DNA of 6,607 nt, taken from an uncultured Brevundimonas sp. (lineage in GTDB: Bacteria; Pseudomonadota; Alphaproteobacteria; Caulobacterales; Caulobacteraceae). Both the position numbers and the translations under genes were made by a program. The notes below the pieces were generated by a model. The model was not told the origin of the DNA. It searched no databases and was given only the letters and a program-made list of their open reading frames with translations. This document shows, one piece after another, positions 1-6,097 of this stretch. The stretch is taken from the NCBI GenBank assembly GCA_946481425.1, contig CAMLNT010000138.1:1-6607 (forward strand), given 5' to 3'. Every line of letters begins with the position of its first letter. Positions within the stretch are counted from its first letter, which is position 1.

Positions 1-19
1 TCACCCTCGCTTGACCGAG

Positions 20-48
20 CCCGGCCCATGCTTCGCGCATGGGCTGGG
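20..48. other. Strong hairpin at the left edge, overlapping the first start codon
   Basis: The arms GCCCATGC (24-31) and GCATGGGC (37-44) are perfect reverse complements around the loop TTCGC. They extend outward to 20-31/37-48 with one G-T wobble. No T tract follows on either strand, so it is a weak candidate for an intrinsic terminator. A TGA at 12-14 could be the stop codon of a gene lying to the left, which would make this a post-stop hairpin, but too little of that gene is present to tell. The ATG used for the next gene (39-41) lies inside the right arm. Confidence 0.45.
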
Positions 49-620
49 TCGACACACACCCCTGGCAGGTCCGGCGCCGGCAGCGCGCCACCCGGCGTCT
101 GGAAGCCGGGTTCGTCGGCGCCACCTTGGCGGCGGTGTTTCTCATCCTGGAGCCGGCCGGCGTCCAGGCGTTGCGCCTCGAAGCGGCTTCGCGCCTGACT
201 CAAGCCGCGGAGGGCCCCGCAATTACCGGCCGCGCACGTGTCGTGGACGGCGACGGTCTGAGGCTCGAAGGCCATGAGATCCGGCTCGACGGGATCGACG
301 CGTTCGAACTGCATCAGGCCTGCGACGGTCGGCCCTGCGGTTCGGCGGCCCGTTCGGCCCTCGCGGACCTGATCGCTGGCCACGACGTCACTTGTCGGCC
401 CACCGACGTCGATCGCGATGGGCGGACGATCGCAACCTGCCGGGCCGCCGGTCTGGACCTCGGCGCCGAGATGGTCCGCGCGGGCCATGCCCTGGCCTAC
501 AGGCGCTATTCGACGGCCTACATCGATGAAGAGAACCAGGCTCGCCGCGACGGGGCCGGCGCCTGGTCCGGGCGCTTCCAGAACCCGGAGGATTGGCGAC
601 GGGCGCACCCGCGCGGCTAG
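39..620 (+). CDS. Thermonuclease (SNase-fold) family protein, N-terminally anchored or secreted
   Basis: This is a 193-residue protein of the staphylococcal nuclease-like family, which are calcium-dependent phosphodiesterases acting on DNA or RNA, usually outside the cytoplasm. An arginine-rich start (residues 12-20) precedes a hydrophobic stretch (about 25-37), consistent with an uncleaved anchor or a poor signal peptide. The nuclease core runs from about 62 to 190. VVDGDG (68-73) holds the first acidic pair, IRLDGIDAFE (81-90) holds the Arg, Asp and Glu equivalents of R35, D40 and E43, and DRDGRT (125-130) holds the second active-site Arg (R87 equivalent). The GAEMVRAGHALAYRRYS block (142-158) and the C-terminal WRR are usual for bacterial members. 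Two positions differ from the common pattern: G73 replaces the Thr of DGDT, and AFE replaces the usual (T/A)PE. Position 39 is the only in-frame ATG after the TGA at 12-14, but it lacks a clear ribosome binding site and lies in a hairpin, so the start is uncertain. The substrate cannot be told from sequence. Confidence 0.85.
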   Translation: MGWVDTHPWQVRRRQRATRRLEAGFVGATLAAVFLILEPAGVQALRLEAASRLTQAAEGPAITGRARVVDGDGLRLEGHEIRLDGIDAFELHQACDGRPCGSAARSALADLIAGHDVTCRPTDVDRDGRTIATCRAAGLDLGAEMVRAGHALAYRRYSTAYIDEENQARRDGAGAWSGRFQNPEDWRRAHPRG

Positions 621-656
621 CCGTTCATCCCCGTGCCCTGACCGCGCATGCTTCTG

Positions 657-694
657 AAAACGCGCAATGTGTCCCCTTCACATGCGCGACTTTT
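657..694 (+). terminator. Intrinsic terminator behind the nuclease gene
   Basis: On the + strand the arms CGCGC-A-ATGTG (661-671) and CACATGCGCG (679-688) form a 10-bp stem with one bulged A and a 7-base loop. It is preceded by AAAA (657-660) and followed by TTTT (691-694). It lies 40 bases after the nuclease stop codon and fits a rho-independent terminator, although the T run is short. An alternative outer pairing (643-650 with 681-688) is also possible. Confidence 0.55.
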
Positions 695-794
695 CCCCGC
701 CCGTCGTCATCGACGTAGGATCAAGCAGTCGGTCTTTGACATCCTTCTACTTTCGACGCGCGCGAGCCGTCGGCGCCATGCGATCGATGCCGGA

Positions 795-843
795 TGTCGC
801 TTTGTCGCTTTGTCGCTCAATTTTGAGAGCGACACATTTGTCG
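795..843. repeat. Three 8-bp tandem repeats with an inverted copy
   Basis: TGTCGCTT (795-802), TGTCGCTT (803-810) and TGTCGCTC (811-818) are exact or near-exact head-to-tail copies. GAGCGACA (827-834) is a perfect inverted copy of the third. Together 811-834 form a hairpin or palindrome, whose inner CTCAA/TTGAG offers a second pairing register. TTTGTCG also recurs at 801, 809 and 837. The cluster lies in the gap between two convergent genes. It has no T tract on either strand, so it does not look like a simple terminator, and its role is unknown. The remainder of the 621-882 gap holds the two terminator-like hairpins listed separately and no plausible gene. Confidence 0.6.
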
Positions 844-847
844 GCGG

Positions 848-875
848 TGGCGTCGGTGTCGTCGTGCCGACGCCA
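848..875 (-). terminator. Hairpin just behind tdh, possible terminator of kbl-tdh
   Basis: TGGCGTCGG (848-856) and CCGACGCCA (867-875) form a perfect 9-bp stem with a 10-base loop, starting 7 bases past the tdh stop codon in the direction of transcription. No T-rich run follows on the minus strand, so it may instead stabilise the 3' end of the mRNA or act with a factor. The position supports a role in ending the kbl-tdh transcript. Confidence 0.35.
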
Positions 876-882
876 GACCGGA

Positions 883-1935
883 TCAGGCCGCCTTGGACCA
901 GTCCAGAACCACCTTGCCCGACTGGCCCGACTTCATCGCCTCGAAGCCTTGGCGATAGTCGGTGAAGGCCATCTGGTGGGTGATGAGCGGCTGGAGGTCG
1001 AGCCCGGCCTTCAAGAGGCCCAGCATCTTGCGCCAGGTGGTAAACATCTCGCGGCCGTAGACGCCCTTGATGGTCAGGGCCTTGAGGATGATCTGGCCCC
1101 AGTCCGTCTCCATGGGCCTGGACGGGATGCCCAGCAGCGCCATGCCGCCGCCCATGATCAGGGTATCGACGCACTGCTTGAAGGCGATGGGCGAACCCGA
1201 CATCTCCAGCGCCACATCGAAGCCGACCTTCAGGCCCAGCTCGTGCATGACGTCGTGCAGATCTTCCTTGGTGGTGTTCACCGTGCGCACGCCGGGCGCG
1301 ACCTTCTGGGCCAGCTCCAGGCGGAAATCGTTGATGTCGGTCAGGACCACGGTCCGCGCACCCGCGTGGCGCGCGACGGCGGCGGCCATCATGCCGATGG
1401 GGCCGGCCCCGGTAACCAGCACATCCTCGCCAAGCAGGTCGAACTGCTGAGCAGTGTGCACGGCATTGCCGAACGGATCGAGGATCGCCCCGATCTCATA
1501 GGGCACGTCGTCGGGCAGCTCGATGACGTTGAAGGCCGGCGCCACCACGAACTCGGCAAAGGCGCCTTGGCGGTTCACGCCAATGCCCCGCGTATCCGGG
1601 TCGAGGTGGAAATGGCCGGCGCGGGCGGCCTCGGAATTCAGGTCGATGACATGCCCCTCGGCCGAGACGCGCTGGCCGACCTTCAGGCGACGGTCCACGT
1701 CCTTGCCGATGGCGACGATCTCGCCGGAGAACTCATGGCCCGTGATCATCGGAACCGGCACGTTCTTCTGGGACCACTCGTCCCAGTTCCAGATGTGGAT
1801 GTCCGTCCCGCAGACAGCGGTCTTGTGGACCTTGATCAGCACATCGTCGTCGCCCGGCGTCGGCACCGGCGCCTCAATCAGGTCCAGGCCGACTTCCGGC
1901 TTCGTCTTGGCCAGGGCCTTCATGGTGTTCGCCAT
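883..1935 (-). CDS. tdh: L-threonine 3-dehydrogenase
   Basis: This cytoplasmic enzyme (350 residues) oxidises L-threonine with NAD+ to 2-amino-3-ketobutyrate, which the upstream gene's product (Kbl) turns into glycine and acetyl-CoA. It is a zinc-dependent medium-chain dehydrogenase of the usual length. The catalytic zinc site is intact: C42, H67 and E68 in VCGTDIH and GHEFSG, with T44 and H47 as the expected proton-relay pair. WNWDEWSQKNVPVPM (49-63) and GVNRQGAFAE (119-128) are Tdh signatures. The Rossmann motif GAGPIG (176-181), followed by an acidic residue in LTDIN, fits NAD+. Unusually, the four cysteines that hold the structural zinc in E. coli Tdh (C93, C96, C99, C107) align with D98, S101, A104 and D112, so that site is missing. 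The ATG overlaps the kbl TGA by one base and has GGGAG upstream; M5 is a possible alternative start. Translational coupling to kbl is likely. Confidence 0.97.
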   Translation of the reverse strand: MANTMKALAKTKPEVGLDLIEAPVPTPGDDDVLIKVHKTAVCGTDIHIWNWDEWSQKNVPVPMITGHEFSGEIVAIGKDVDRRLKVGQRVSAEGHVIDLNSEAARAGHFHLDPDTRGIGVNRQGAFAEFVVAPAFNVIELPDDVPYEIGAILDPFGNAVHTAQQFDLLGEDVLVTGAGPIGMMAAAVARHAGARTVVLTDINDFRLELAQKVAPGVRTVNTTKEDLHDVMHELGLKVGFDVALEMSGSPIAFKQCVDTLIMGGGMALLGIPSRPMETDWGQIILKALTIKGVYGREMFTTWRKMLGLLKAGLDLQPLITHQMAFTDYRQGFEAMKSGQSGKVVLDWSKAA

Positions 1936-3125
1936 CAGATAACTCCCAGTTCCTTGCCGGCCGTCGTGAACGCTGCGACCGTCTGATCAATCTGTTCGAA
2001 GGTATGCGCCGCCGACATTTGGGTGCGGATGCGGGCCTGGCCGCGCGGCACGACCGGGAACGAGAACCCGATCACATAGACGCCAAGCTCCAGCGCGCGG
2101 GCGGCGAAATCCTGGGCCAGTTTGGCGTCATCCAGCATCACCGGAATGATCGGGTGCTCGCCGTCGAGCAGCCGGAACCCGGCCGCCGCCATGGCTGCCC
2201 GATACCGGGCGGCATTGGCGAAAAGCTGATCCCGCAGCGTGTCGCCCTCGGCGCCATTGGCGATACGGATCGCCTCCATTGAGGAGCCGCACACAGCGGG
2301 GCTCAATGCATTAGAAAACAGATAGGGCCGCGCCTTCTGCTTCAGCAGGGCCACGACCTCGGCCTTCGCGCAGATGAAGCCGCCCATGGCCCCGCCAAGC
2401 GCCTTGCCGAAGGTGCCGGTGACGAAGTCCACCTCGACCCCGTGATGCGCATACGAGCCCCGCCCCATCGGACCCAGGAAGCCCGTTGCATGGCAGTCGT
2501 CGACCATGATGAGCGCGTCGTACCGGTCGGCCAGCGCCCGGATGTCCTTCAGCTTTGCGATGTAGCCGTCCATCGAGAAGGCGCCGTCCGTGGCGATCAC
2601 GATCGACCGCGCGCCATCGGCCCGGGCCTGCTTCAGCTGGCTTTCCAGCTCGTCCATGTCGGAGTTGGCGAAGCGATAGCGCTTCGCCTTGCACAGCCGC
2701 ACGCCGTCGATGATCGAGGCGTGGTTCAGGCTGTCCGAGACGATCGCGTCCTCGTCTGTGAACAGCGGCTCGAAGATCCCGCCGTTGGCGTCGAAGGCGG
2801 CAGCGAACAGGATCGTGTCCTCGAAGCCGAGATAGTCGGCGATCGACCGCTCCAGCTCCTTGTGGATTTCCAGCGTGCCGCAGATGAAGCGCACCGAGGC
2901 CGTGCCCGCGCCCCACTTTTCCTGCGCCGCGATGCCCGCCCGGGTCACGCGCTCGTCGCCGGCCAGACCCAGATAGTTGTTGGCGCAGAAGTTGAGCACG
3001 CTGCGACCGCCGACCTGGATCACCGGCCCTTGGCGCGAGGCGATCACACGCTCCGGCTTGGTTAGTCCCTGACTGTCGATGTCCTGAAGCGTGGCGCGCA
3101 CGCGCCCGTAGAAGTCGTCGGCCAT
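1935..3125 (-). CDS. kbl: Glycine C-acetyltransferase (2-amino-3-ketobutyrate CoA ligase)
   Basis: This is a 396-residue PLP enzyme of the alpha-oxoamine synthase family. It cleaves 2-amino-3-ketobutyrate with CoA to glycine and acetyl-CoA, completing the threonine route begun by Tdh. The length matches E. coli Kbl. Visible landmarks are NFCANNYLGL (45-54), ASVRFICGT (76-84) and SLNHASIIDG (132-141), with His135 expected to stack on the cofactor. VDDCHATGFLG (208-218) holds the Asp that contacts the pyridine nitrogen. TFGKALGG (238-245) carries the PLP-binding lysine, K241. RGQARIR (361-367) carries the carboxylate-binding arginine. The start is supported by AAAGGGA about 7 bases upstream. 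The gene leads the operon, and its TGA shares one base with the tdh ATG. Nothing is missing or unusual. Confidence 0.97.
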   Translation of the reverse strand: MADDFYGRVRATLQDIDSQGLTKPERVIASRQGPVIQVGGRSVLNFCANNYLGLAGDERVTRAGIAAQEKWGAGTASVRFICGTLEIHKELERSIADYLGFEDTILFAAAFDANGGIFEPLFTDEDAIVSDSLNHASIIDGVRLCKAKRYRFANSDMDELESQLKQARADGARSIVIATDGAFSMDGYIAKLKDIRALADRYDALIMVDDCHATGFLGPMGRGSYAHHGVEVDFVTGTFGKALGGAMGGFICAKAEVVALLKQKARPYLFSNALSPAVCGSSMEAIRIANGAEGDTLRDQLFANAARYRAAMAAAGFRLLDGEHPIIPVMLDDAKLAQDFAARALELGVYVIGFSFPVVPRGQARIRTQMSAAHTFEQIDQTVAAFTTAGKELGVI

Positions 3126-3222
3126 GCCGTCCCTTTCGAGTGCCGCGACCGGTTACGCCGAATTCAGGTGCGTTTCCACCCGTCCGGGCCATAGTCGTCG
3201 TCGAGACGAGGGAGACGTCCCC
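3126..3222. promoter_or_regulatory. Divergent intergenic region between kbl and the NTF2-like gene
   Basis: These 97 bases separate two divergently transcribed genes and should contain the promoters of both kbl-tdh (leftward) and the secreted protein gene (rightward). I could not place a convincing -35/-10 pair for either. CATAGT (3190-3195) is a possible -10 for the rightward gene. A rich ribosome binding site, GAGGGAGA (3208-3215), lies 7 bases before the ATG at 3223 and settles that start over the in-frame ATG at 3124. Confidence 0.5.
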
Positions 3223-4113
3223 ATGCGCCTGTTGGTTCCCCTGGCCGCCACCGCGATCTTGCTCGGGGGCCCCGCCTCTGCCCAGACCTTGGACGCTGAC
3301 CAGGAGCGTCTCGCGCTAGCCGCACAGGTCGCCTCGGCCGAACGCGCCTTTGACGCCTTCACCGCCGAGCACGGCTTCACCCGCGGCTTTGTCGAGTTCG
3401 CCGCGCCTGACGGCATCCTGTTCAGGCCTGACCCGGTCCTCGCCCGCGACTATCTGCTGGGGCGCGAGGCCTCAGCCGATACGTCGCTGCGCTGGGGACC
3501 GTATCGCGTCGGGGTCGCCGCCTCGGGCGACCTCGCCTGGGACACCGGCCCCTGGACCTATGGCGACAACGCCGCCCATGGCTGGTTCTTCACCATCTGG
3601 GAGCGCCAGCCGGACGGCCGCTGGCAGTGGGCGCTTGATCACGGCTCTGGTTCGACGCCCGAACATGTGCCCGTCCCTGCGATGGAGGACGTGATCGTCG
3701 ACCGGGCCGCTCGTGGTGTGCCTTCACCGGGGTCGGACTCCTGGACCGAGGTTCAGGCCATGGACGCAACGCTCAACGGCGTACTGGTCGCGGAGTCGGC
3801 GAACATGGCCTACGCCAATGTGCGCTCGGATGATTTCTGGGCCTCGACCCCGGATCAGGGGCCGGCCATGACCGAGGCGACGGCCTGGGCCGCCCTCCGG
3901 GCGCGGCCGGTTTATGACGGCTTCGATCTGATCGGCGGACGATCCTCGGCCGCGGGCGATCTCGCCTACACCTACGGACATGCCCGCTGGAGCGACGGCG
4001 AGACCGCACGGCGCGGACACTACATCCGGGTCTGGCGACGCGACGGCCGCGGGCCCGAGGGCTGGCGGCTGGTTTACGATCAGTTGAGCCCGGTCCCCCT
4101 GTCAGCCGGCTGA
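3223..4113 (+). CDS. Secreted protein with two NTF2-like (SnoaL/DUF4440-type) domains
   Basis: I do not recognise a named family member. The 296-residue product starts with a typical Sec signal peptide: MRL, a hydrophobic core at about residues 4-16, and an ASA-Q cleavage site after A20. It should therefore be periplasmic or secreted. The mature protein looks like two related halves of about 110 residues with the NTF2-like fold. Half one contains SGDLAWDTGPWTYGDN (101-116) followed by GWFFTIWERQPDGRWQWALD (120-139). Half two contains AGDLAYTYGHARWSDG (244-259) followed by GHYIRVWRRDGRGPEGWRLV (265-284). The pattern of a GDLA strand, then a GxxxxxW strand, then an xxWxxxxD strand repeats. Such domains bind small molecules or act as enzymes, but no catalytic residues can be assigned. 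The start at 3223 is chosen for the ribosome binding site GAGGGAGA and the signal peptide. A longer in-frame reading from 3124 would bury the signal peptide and overlap the kbl start. The stop codon abuts that of the convergent lipoprotein gene. Confidence 0.85.
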   Translation: MRLLVPLAATAILLGGPASAQTLDADQERLALAAQVASAERAFDAFTAEHGFTRGFVEFAAPDGILFRPDPVLARDYLLGREASADTSLRWGPYRVGVAASGDLAWDTGPWTYGDNAAHGWFFTIWERQPDGRWQWALDHGSGSTPEHVPVPAMEDVIVDRAARGVPSPGSDSWTEVQAMDATLNGVLVAESANMAYANVRSDDFWASTPDQGPAMTEATAWAALRARPVYDGFDLIGGRSSAAGDLAYTYGHARWSDGETARRGHYIRVWRRDGRGPEGWRLVYDQLSPVPLSAG

Positions 4114-4983
4114 TCAGCCGCCGCGATTGGGGTCCTCGGTCGGCCGGAACGGCGTGACCCGCACACGACCGTTGCAGGGGTTGAGCTCCAGGGGCGCCTG
4201 GACCGAGCCTTCGTCGGCCGGCGGCGAGGCGCGCACCGCGATGGTGGGGGCGCAGGGCTCCGCCTCCCCGTCGACTTCACCCGCCACAGCCGTTGATACC
4301 AGGTCAAAATAGGCGCGCGCCCCCGGCTCCAGACTGACGGGCTCGATCGCCTGCCCCTCCGGATAGTAGGGGCCGCGATCCGGATTGACCCGCACTTCCT
4401 CTCGTGGCTGGCCGTTGGCCCCGATCAGCGAGAGCTGCGGGTAGCCCTGAAGCACACAAGGCGCCGAACCTTCGTTCTCGAAGGCCAGGACCGTGTAGCG
4501 TGATCCAGCAGCTCCTTCCTGCGACACGACCTCGAGGCTGAGCGCAGGGGCCCGGCAGCTGTTGGCCACCGGCATCGTCTCCCGGTCGGCGCTCGACGGC
4601 GGCTCGGGGGCCAGCACCCCCCCGCCGGTCGGCCGCAGGCAGCGCGCGACCACGGCCTCGCCGACGCCTTGGCCGCCGAGGCGGCGAAGCGTCCCTACCT
4701 CCTGACCGTTCTCGAGTGTGACCCACCATTCCAGTTCTGCCCCGACCCAGCGTGAACCCGACACCGCCTCGGACGCCCGCATCGGCCAGGTCTCGTCGCC
4801 GACGGTTAAAGCCAGCGCCCCGCCAGCGCCGTAGCTGGCCTCGGCAGAGGTCCCGCCTTCGCAGGCATAGACGACGGTCTGCGGCGGCGGCTCGCTGGGC
4901 GGTGCTGTCGGCGGAGCCTCCGTCCGCGGGTCGTTACAGGCCGCAAGGACCAGGACAGCGGCGATGGCGTAGGCGGGTTTCAT
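4114..4983 (-). CDS. Lipoprotein with MliC-like and DUF4232 domains
   Basis: This 289-residue protein begins with a lipoprotein signal peptide ending in LAAC, with the lipidated cysteine at C16, followed by a Pro/Glu-rich linker (19-35). It is expected to be membrane-anchored and to face the periplasm. Residues 38-117 resemble MliC/PliC, the periplasmic inhibitors of c-type lysozyme. They begin VYACEGG with C41, carry SGSRWVG (75-81) and LEWW (84-87) in place of the family's SGxxY and FW motif, and end in ARC (C115), giving a likely C41-C115 disulfide. After another Pro-rich linker, residues 143-280 match DUF4232: an N-terminal CRAPALSLEV, APCVLQGYP (174-182, the family's most recognisable motif), and cysteines C143, C176, C244 and C270. 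DUF4232 has no assigned function. GGAG lies 5 bases before the ATG. Lysozyme inhibition is plausible but the charged Lys of the MliC signature is replaced, so activity is uncertain. No closely linked lysozyme or peptidoglycan gene is present. Confidence 0.85.
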   Translation of the reverse strand: MKPAYAIAAVLVLAACNDPRTEAPPTAPPSEPPPQTVVYACEGGTSAEASYGAGGALALTVGDETWPMRASEAVSGSRWVGAELEWWVTLENGQEVGTLRRLGGQGVGEAVVARCLRPTGGGVLAPEPPSSADRETMPVANSCRAPALSLEVVSQEGAAGSRYTVLAFENEGSAPCVLQGYPQLSLIGANGQPREEVRVNPDRGPYYPEGQAIEPVSLEPGARAYFDLVSTAVAGEVDGEAEPCAPTIAVRASPPADEGSVQAPLELNPCNGRVRVTPFRPTEDPNRGG

Positions 4984-5028
4984 GGACGCTCCGGCTTTGC
5001 AGACGGCGAAGCTAACGCGCGGGGAGCC

Positions 5029-5068
5029 AAAAAGGCAAAAAGCCCCGCCGGCGGGACGGGCGGGGCTT
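5029..5068 (-). terminator. Intrinsic terminator behind trhO
   Basis: AAGCCCCGCC (5040-5049) and GGCGGGGCTT (5059-5068) form a 10-bp GC-rich stem with a 9-base loop. Read on the minus strand it is followed by TTTTT (5041-5037) and a second T run (5033-5029). It lies 14 bases past the trhO stop codon and ends that transcript. The promoter of the downstream lipoprotein gene must then lie in or just after it; TTGCCT...TTAGCT on the minus strand (about 5036-5010) is a weak candidate. Confidence 0.85.
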
Positions 5069-5082
5069 GTCTGTTCAGCGCG

Positions 5083-6054
5083 TCAGACGGGATCTGGATC
5101 CAACCGTTTCTGGTTCTGGCGCGCCGCTTGGCCGATGTGGGCCACGCCCGACCGCTCCGCGATCGTCATCTGCTTTCGGCGTTCCTCGTATCCGGCTCGC
5201 TGCTCGGGCGTGCGGGCGCCGTGGCAACGCGCGCAGCTGACGCCCTCGACATAGAGAAGCGAGGCCCGCCCAGCGGTGTCCACCGGCATCCGGCAACCGC
5301 GGCACAGGGTGTGTGTTCCCGGGGCCAGGCCGTGGCCGACCGCGACCCGCTCGTCGAACACGAAGCACTCGCCCTGCCACAGGCTCTCGCTCTCGGGCAC
5401 CGCCTCAAGGTAACGCAGGATGCCGCCTTGTAGGTGATAGACCTCGTCGACGCCTTCGGCCTTCAGCAGGGCCGTGGCCTTTTCGCAGCGGATCCCGCCG
5501 GTGCAATACATGGCGACCTTCGGGTTCGTCTTGCCATTCAGCAGCTTGCGCCCCTCGCTCTCGAACCAGGCCGGGAAGTCGCGAAAGGTCGCCGTGTTTG
5601 GCTGCACCGCCCCGGCGAACGCCCCGACCTCGCCTTCATAGGCGTTCCGAGTATCGATCAGCACGGTGGCCGGATCGGTAATCAGAGCGTTCCAGTCACC
5701 CGCGGATACGTAGACGCCCGTGCCGTTCGAGGGCGCAATATCGGGCCGGCCCATGGTGACGATCTCGGACTTGCGACGCACCTTCAGACGATGGAAGGGC
5801 ATGGCGTCGGCCGCAGCGTACTTGATCTCCGGCGACGTCAGACCCGGCTGGGCGCGGATGACATCAAGCACCGCCTCGACCGCGCCCGAGGCCCCGGCGA
5901 TGGTGCCGTTCACACCCTCGCCGGCGACGAGCAGTGTGCCAAGAACACCGGCCGCGCTGGCTACAGCCTCGAGCCGGTCACGCAGCAAGTCGGGCTCCCC
6001 GACGGGCGCAAACCCGTAGACGGCTGCGATGCAGAGGGGCGCGGGTTGCGGCAA
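5083..6054 (-). CDS. trhO: tRNA uridine(34) hydroxylase, rhodanese domain
   Basis: This 323-residue protein belongs to the YceA/TrhO family, which uses molecular oxygen to form 5-hydroxyuridine at position 34 of certain tRNAs, the first step towards cmo5U-type wobble modifications. Residues 8-110 are the N-terminal domain, with GEGVNGTIAG at 45-54. The rhodanese domain spans about 115-225, with LIDTRNAYEGEVG (132-144) and the active loop YCTGGIRCEK (183-192) carrying the essential C184 and a second C190, then YHLQGGILRYL. The C-terminal part holds a likely zinc-binding set, LCRGC (C251, C254) and SCARC (C274, C277), as in the family. The reading frame has no ATG near the domain start: the best start is TTG at 6054-6052, with AGGA about 10 bases upstream, because translation must cover the first strand LCIAAVYGF. 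It is co-directional with the rRNA operon and only 43 bases beyond its terminator hairpin. Confidence 0.93.
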   Translation of the reverse strand: MPQPAPLCIAAVYGFAPVGEPDLLRDRLEAVASAAGVLGTLLVAGEGVNGTIAGASGAVEAVLDVIRAQPGLTSPEIKYAAADAMPFHRLKVRRKSEIVTMGRPDIAPSNGTGVYVSAGDWNALITDPATVLIDTRNAYEGEVGAFAGAVQPNTATFRDFPAWFESEGRKLLNGKTNPKVAMYCTGGIRCEKATALLKAEGVDEVYHLQGGILRYLEAVPESESLWQGECFVFDERVAVGHGLAPGTHTLCRGCRMPVDTAGRASLLYVEGVSCARCHGARTPEQRAGYEERRKQMTIAERSGVAHIGQAARQNQKRLDPDPV

Positions 6055-6073
6055 GCGGCGGAAATCCTGATGT

Positions 6074-6092
6074 CTGGAGCTCGAGGCCCCAG
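6074..6092 (-). promoter_or_regulatory. Leader hairpin upstream of trhO
   Basis: On the minus strand CTGGGGC (6092-6086) can pair with GCTCCAG (6080-6074) through 7 base pairs including one G-U, around a 5-base loop. The trhO ribosome binding site and TTG start follow about 7 and 20 bases later. Just upstream, GGCTATCTG (minus strand, about 6097-6089) partly resembles the Caulobacter -10 box GCTANAWC, but any -35 would lie inside the rRNA operon terminator. Both assignments are weak. Confidence 0.25.
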
Positions 6093-6097
6093 ATAGC

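Noticed and set aside
736..741. TTGACA resembling a -35 promoter box in the 621-882 gap
   Set aside because: No -10-like sequence follows at a usual distance (the spacing falls on CGCGCG) and no rightward gene lies downstream.
795..834. CRISPR-like array
   Set aside because: The units are 8 bases long, contiguous and without spacers, and there are no cas genes in the window.
667..1986. A 439-codon open reading frame on the + strand
   Set aside because: It runs antisense through the whole of tdh and the gap. The protein shows no family pattern and is low-complexity in the way expected of the complement of a GC-rich gene, while tdh is unambiguous.
2311..3192. A 293-codon minus-strand frame overlapping kbl
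   Set aside because: It is a frame-shifted shadow of kbl, rich in Arg and Gly, with no recognisable motif; kbl itself is certain.
3124..3222. N-terminal extension of the NTF2-like protein to the ATG at 3124
   Set aside because: The extension overlaps the kbl start, would place the clear signal peptide internally, and has no ribosome binding site, whereas the ATG at 3223 has one.
5434..6096. A 220-codon + strand frame antisense to trhO
   Set aside because: It is fully explained as the complement of the well-conserved trhO reading frame.
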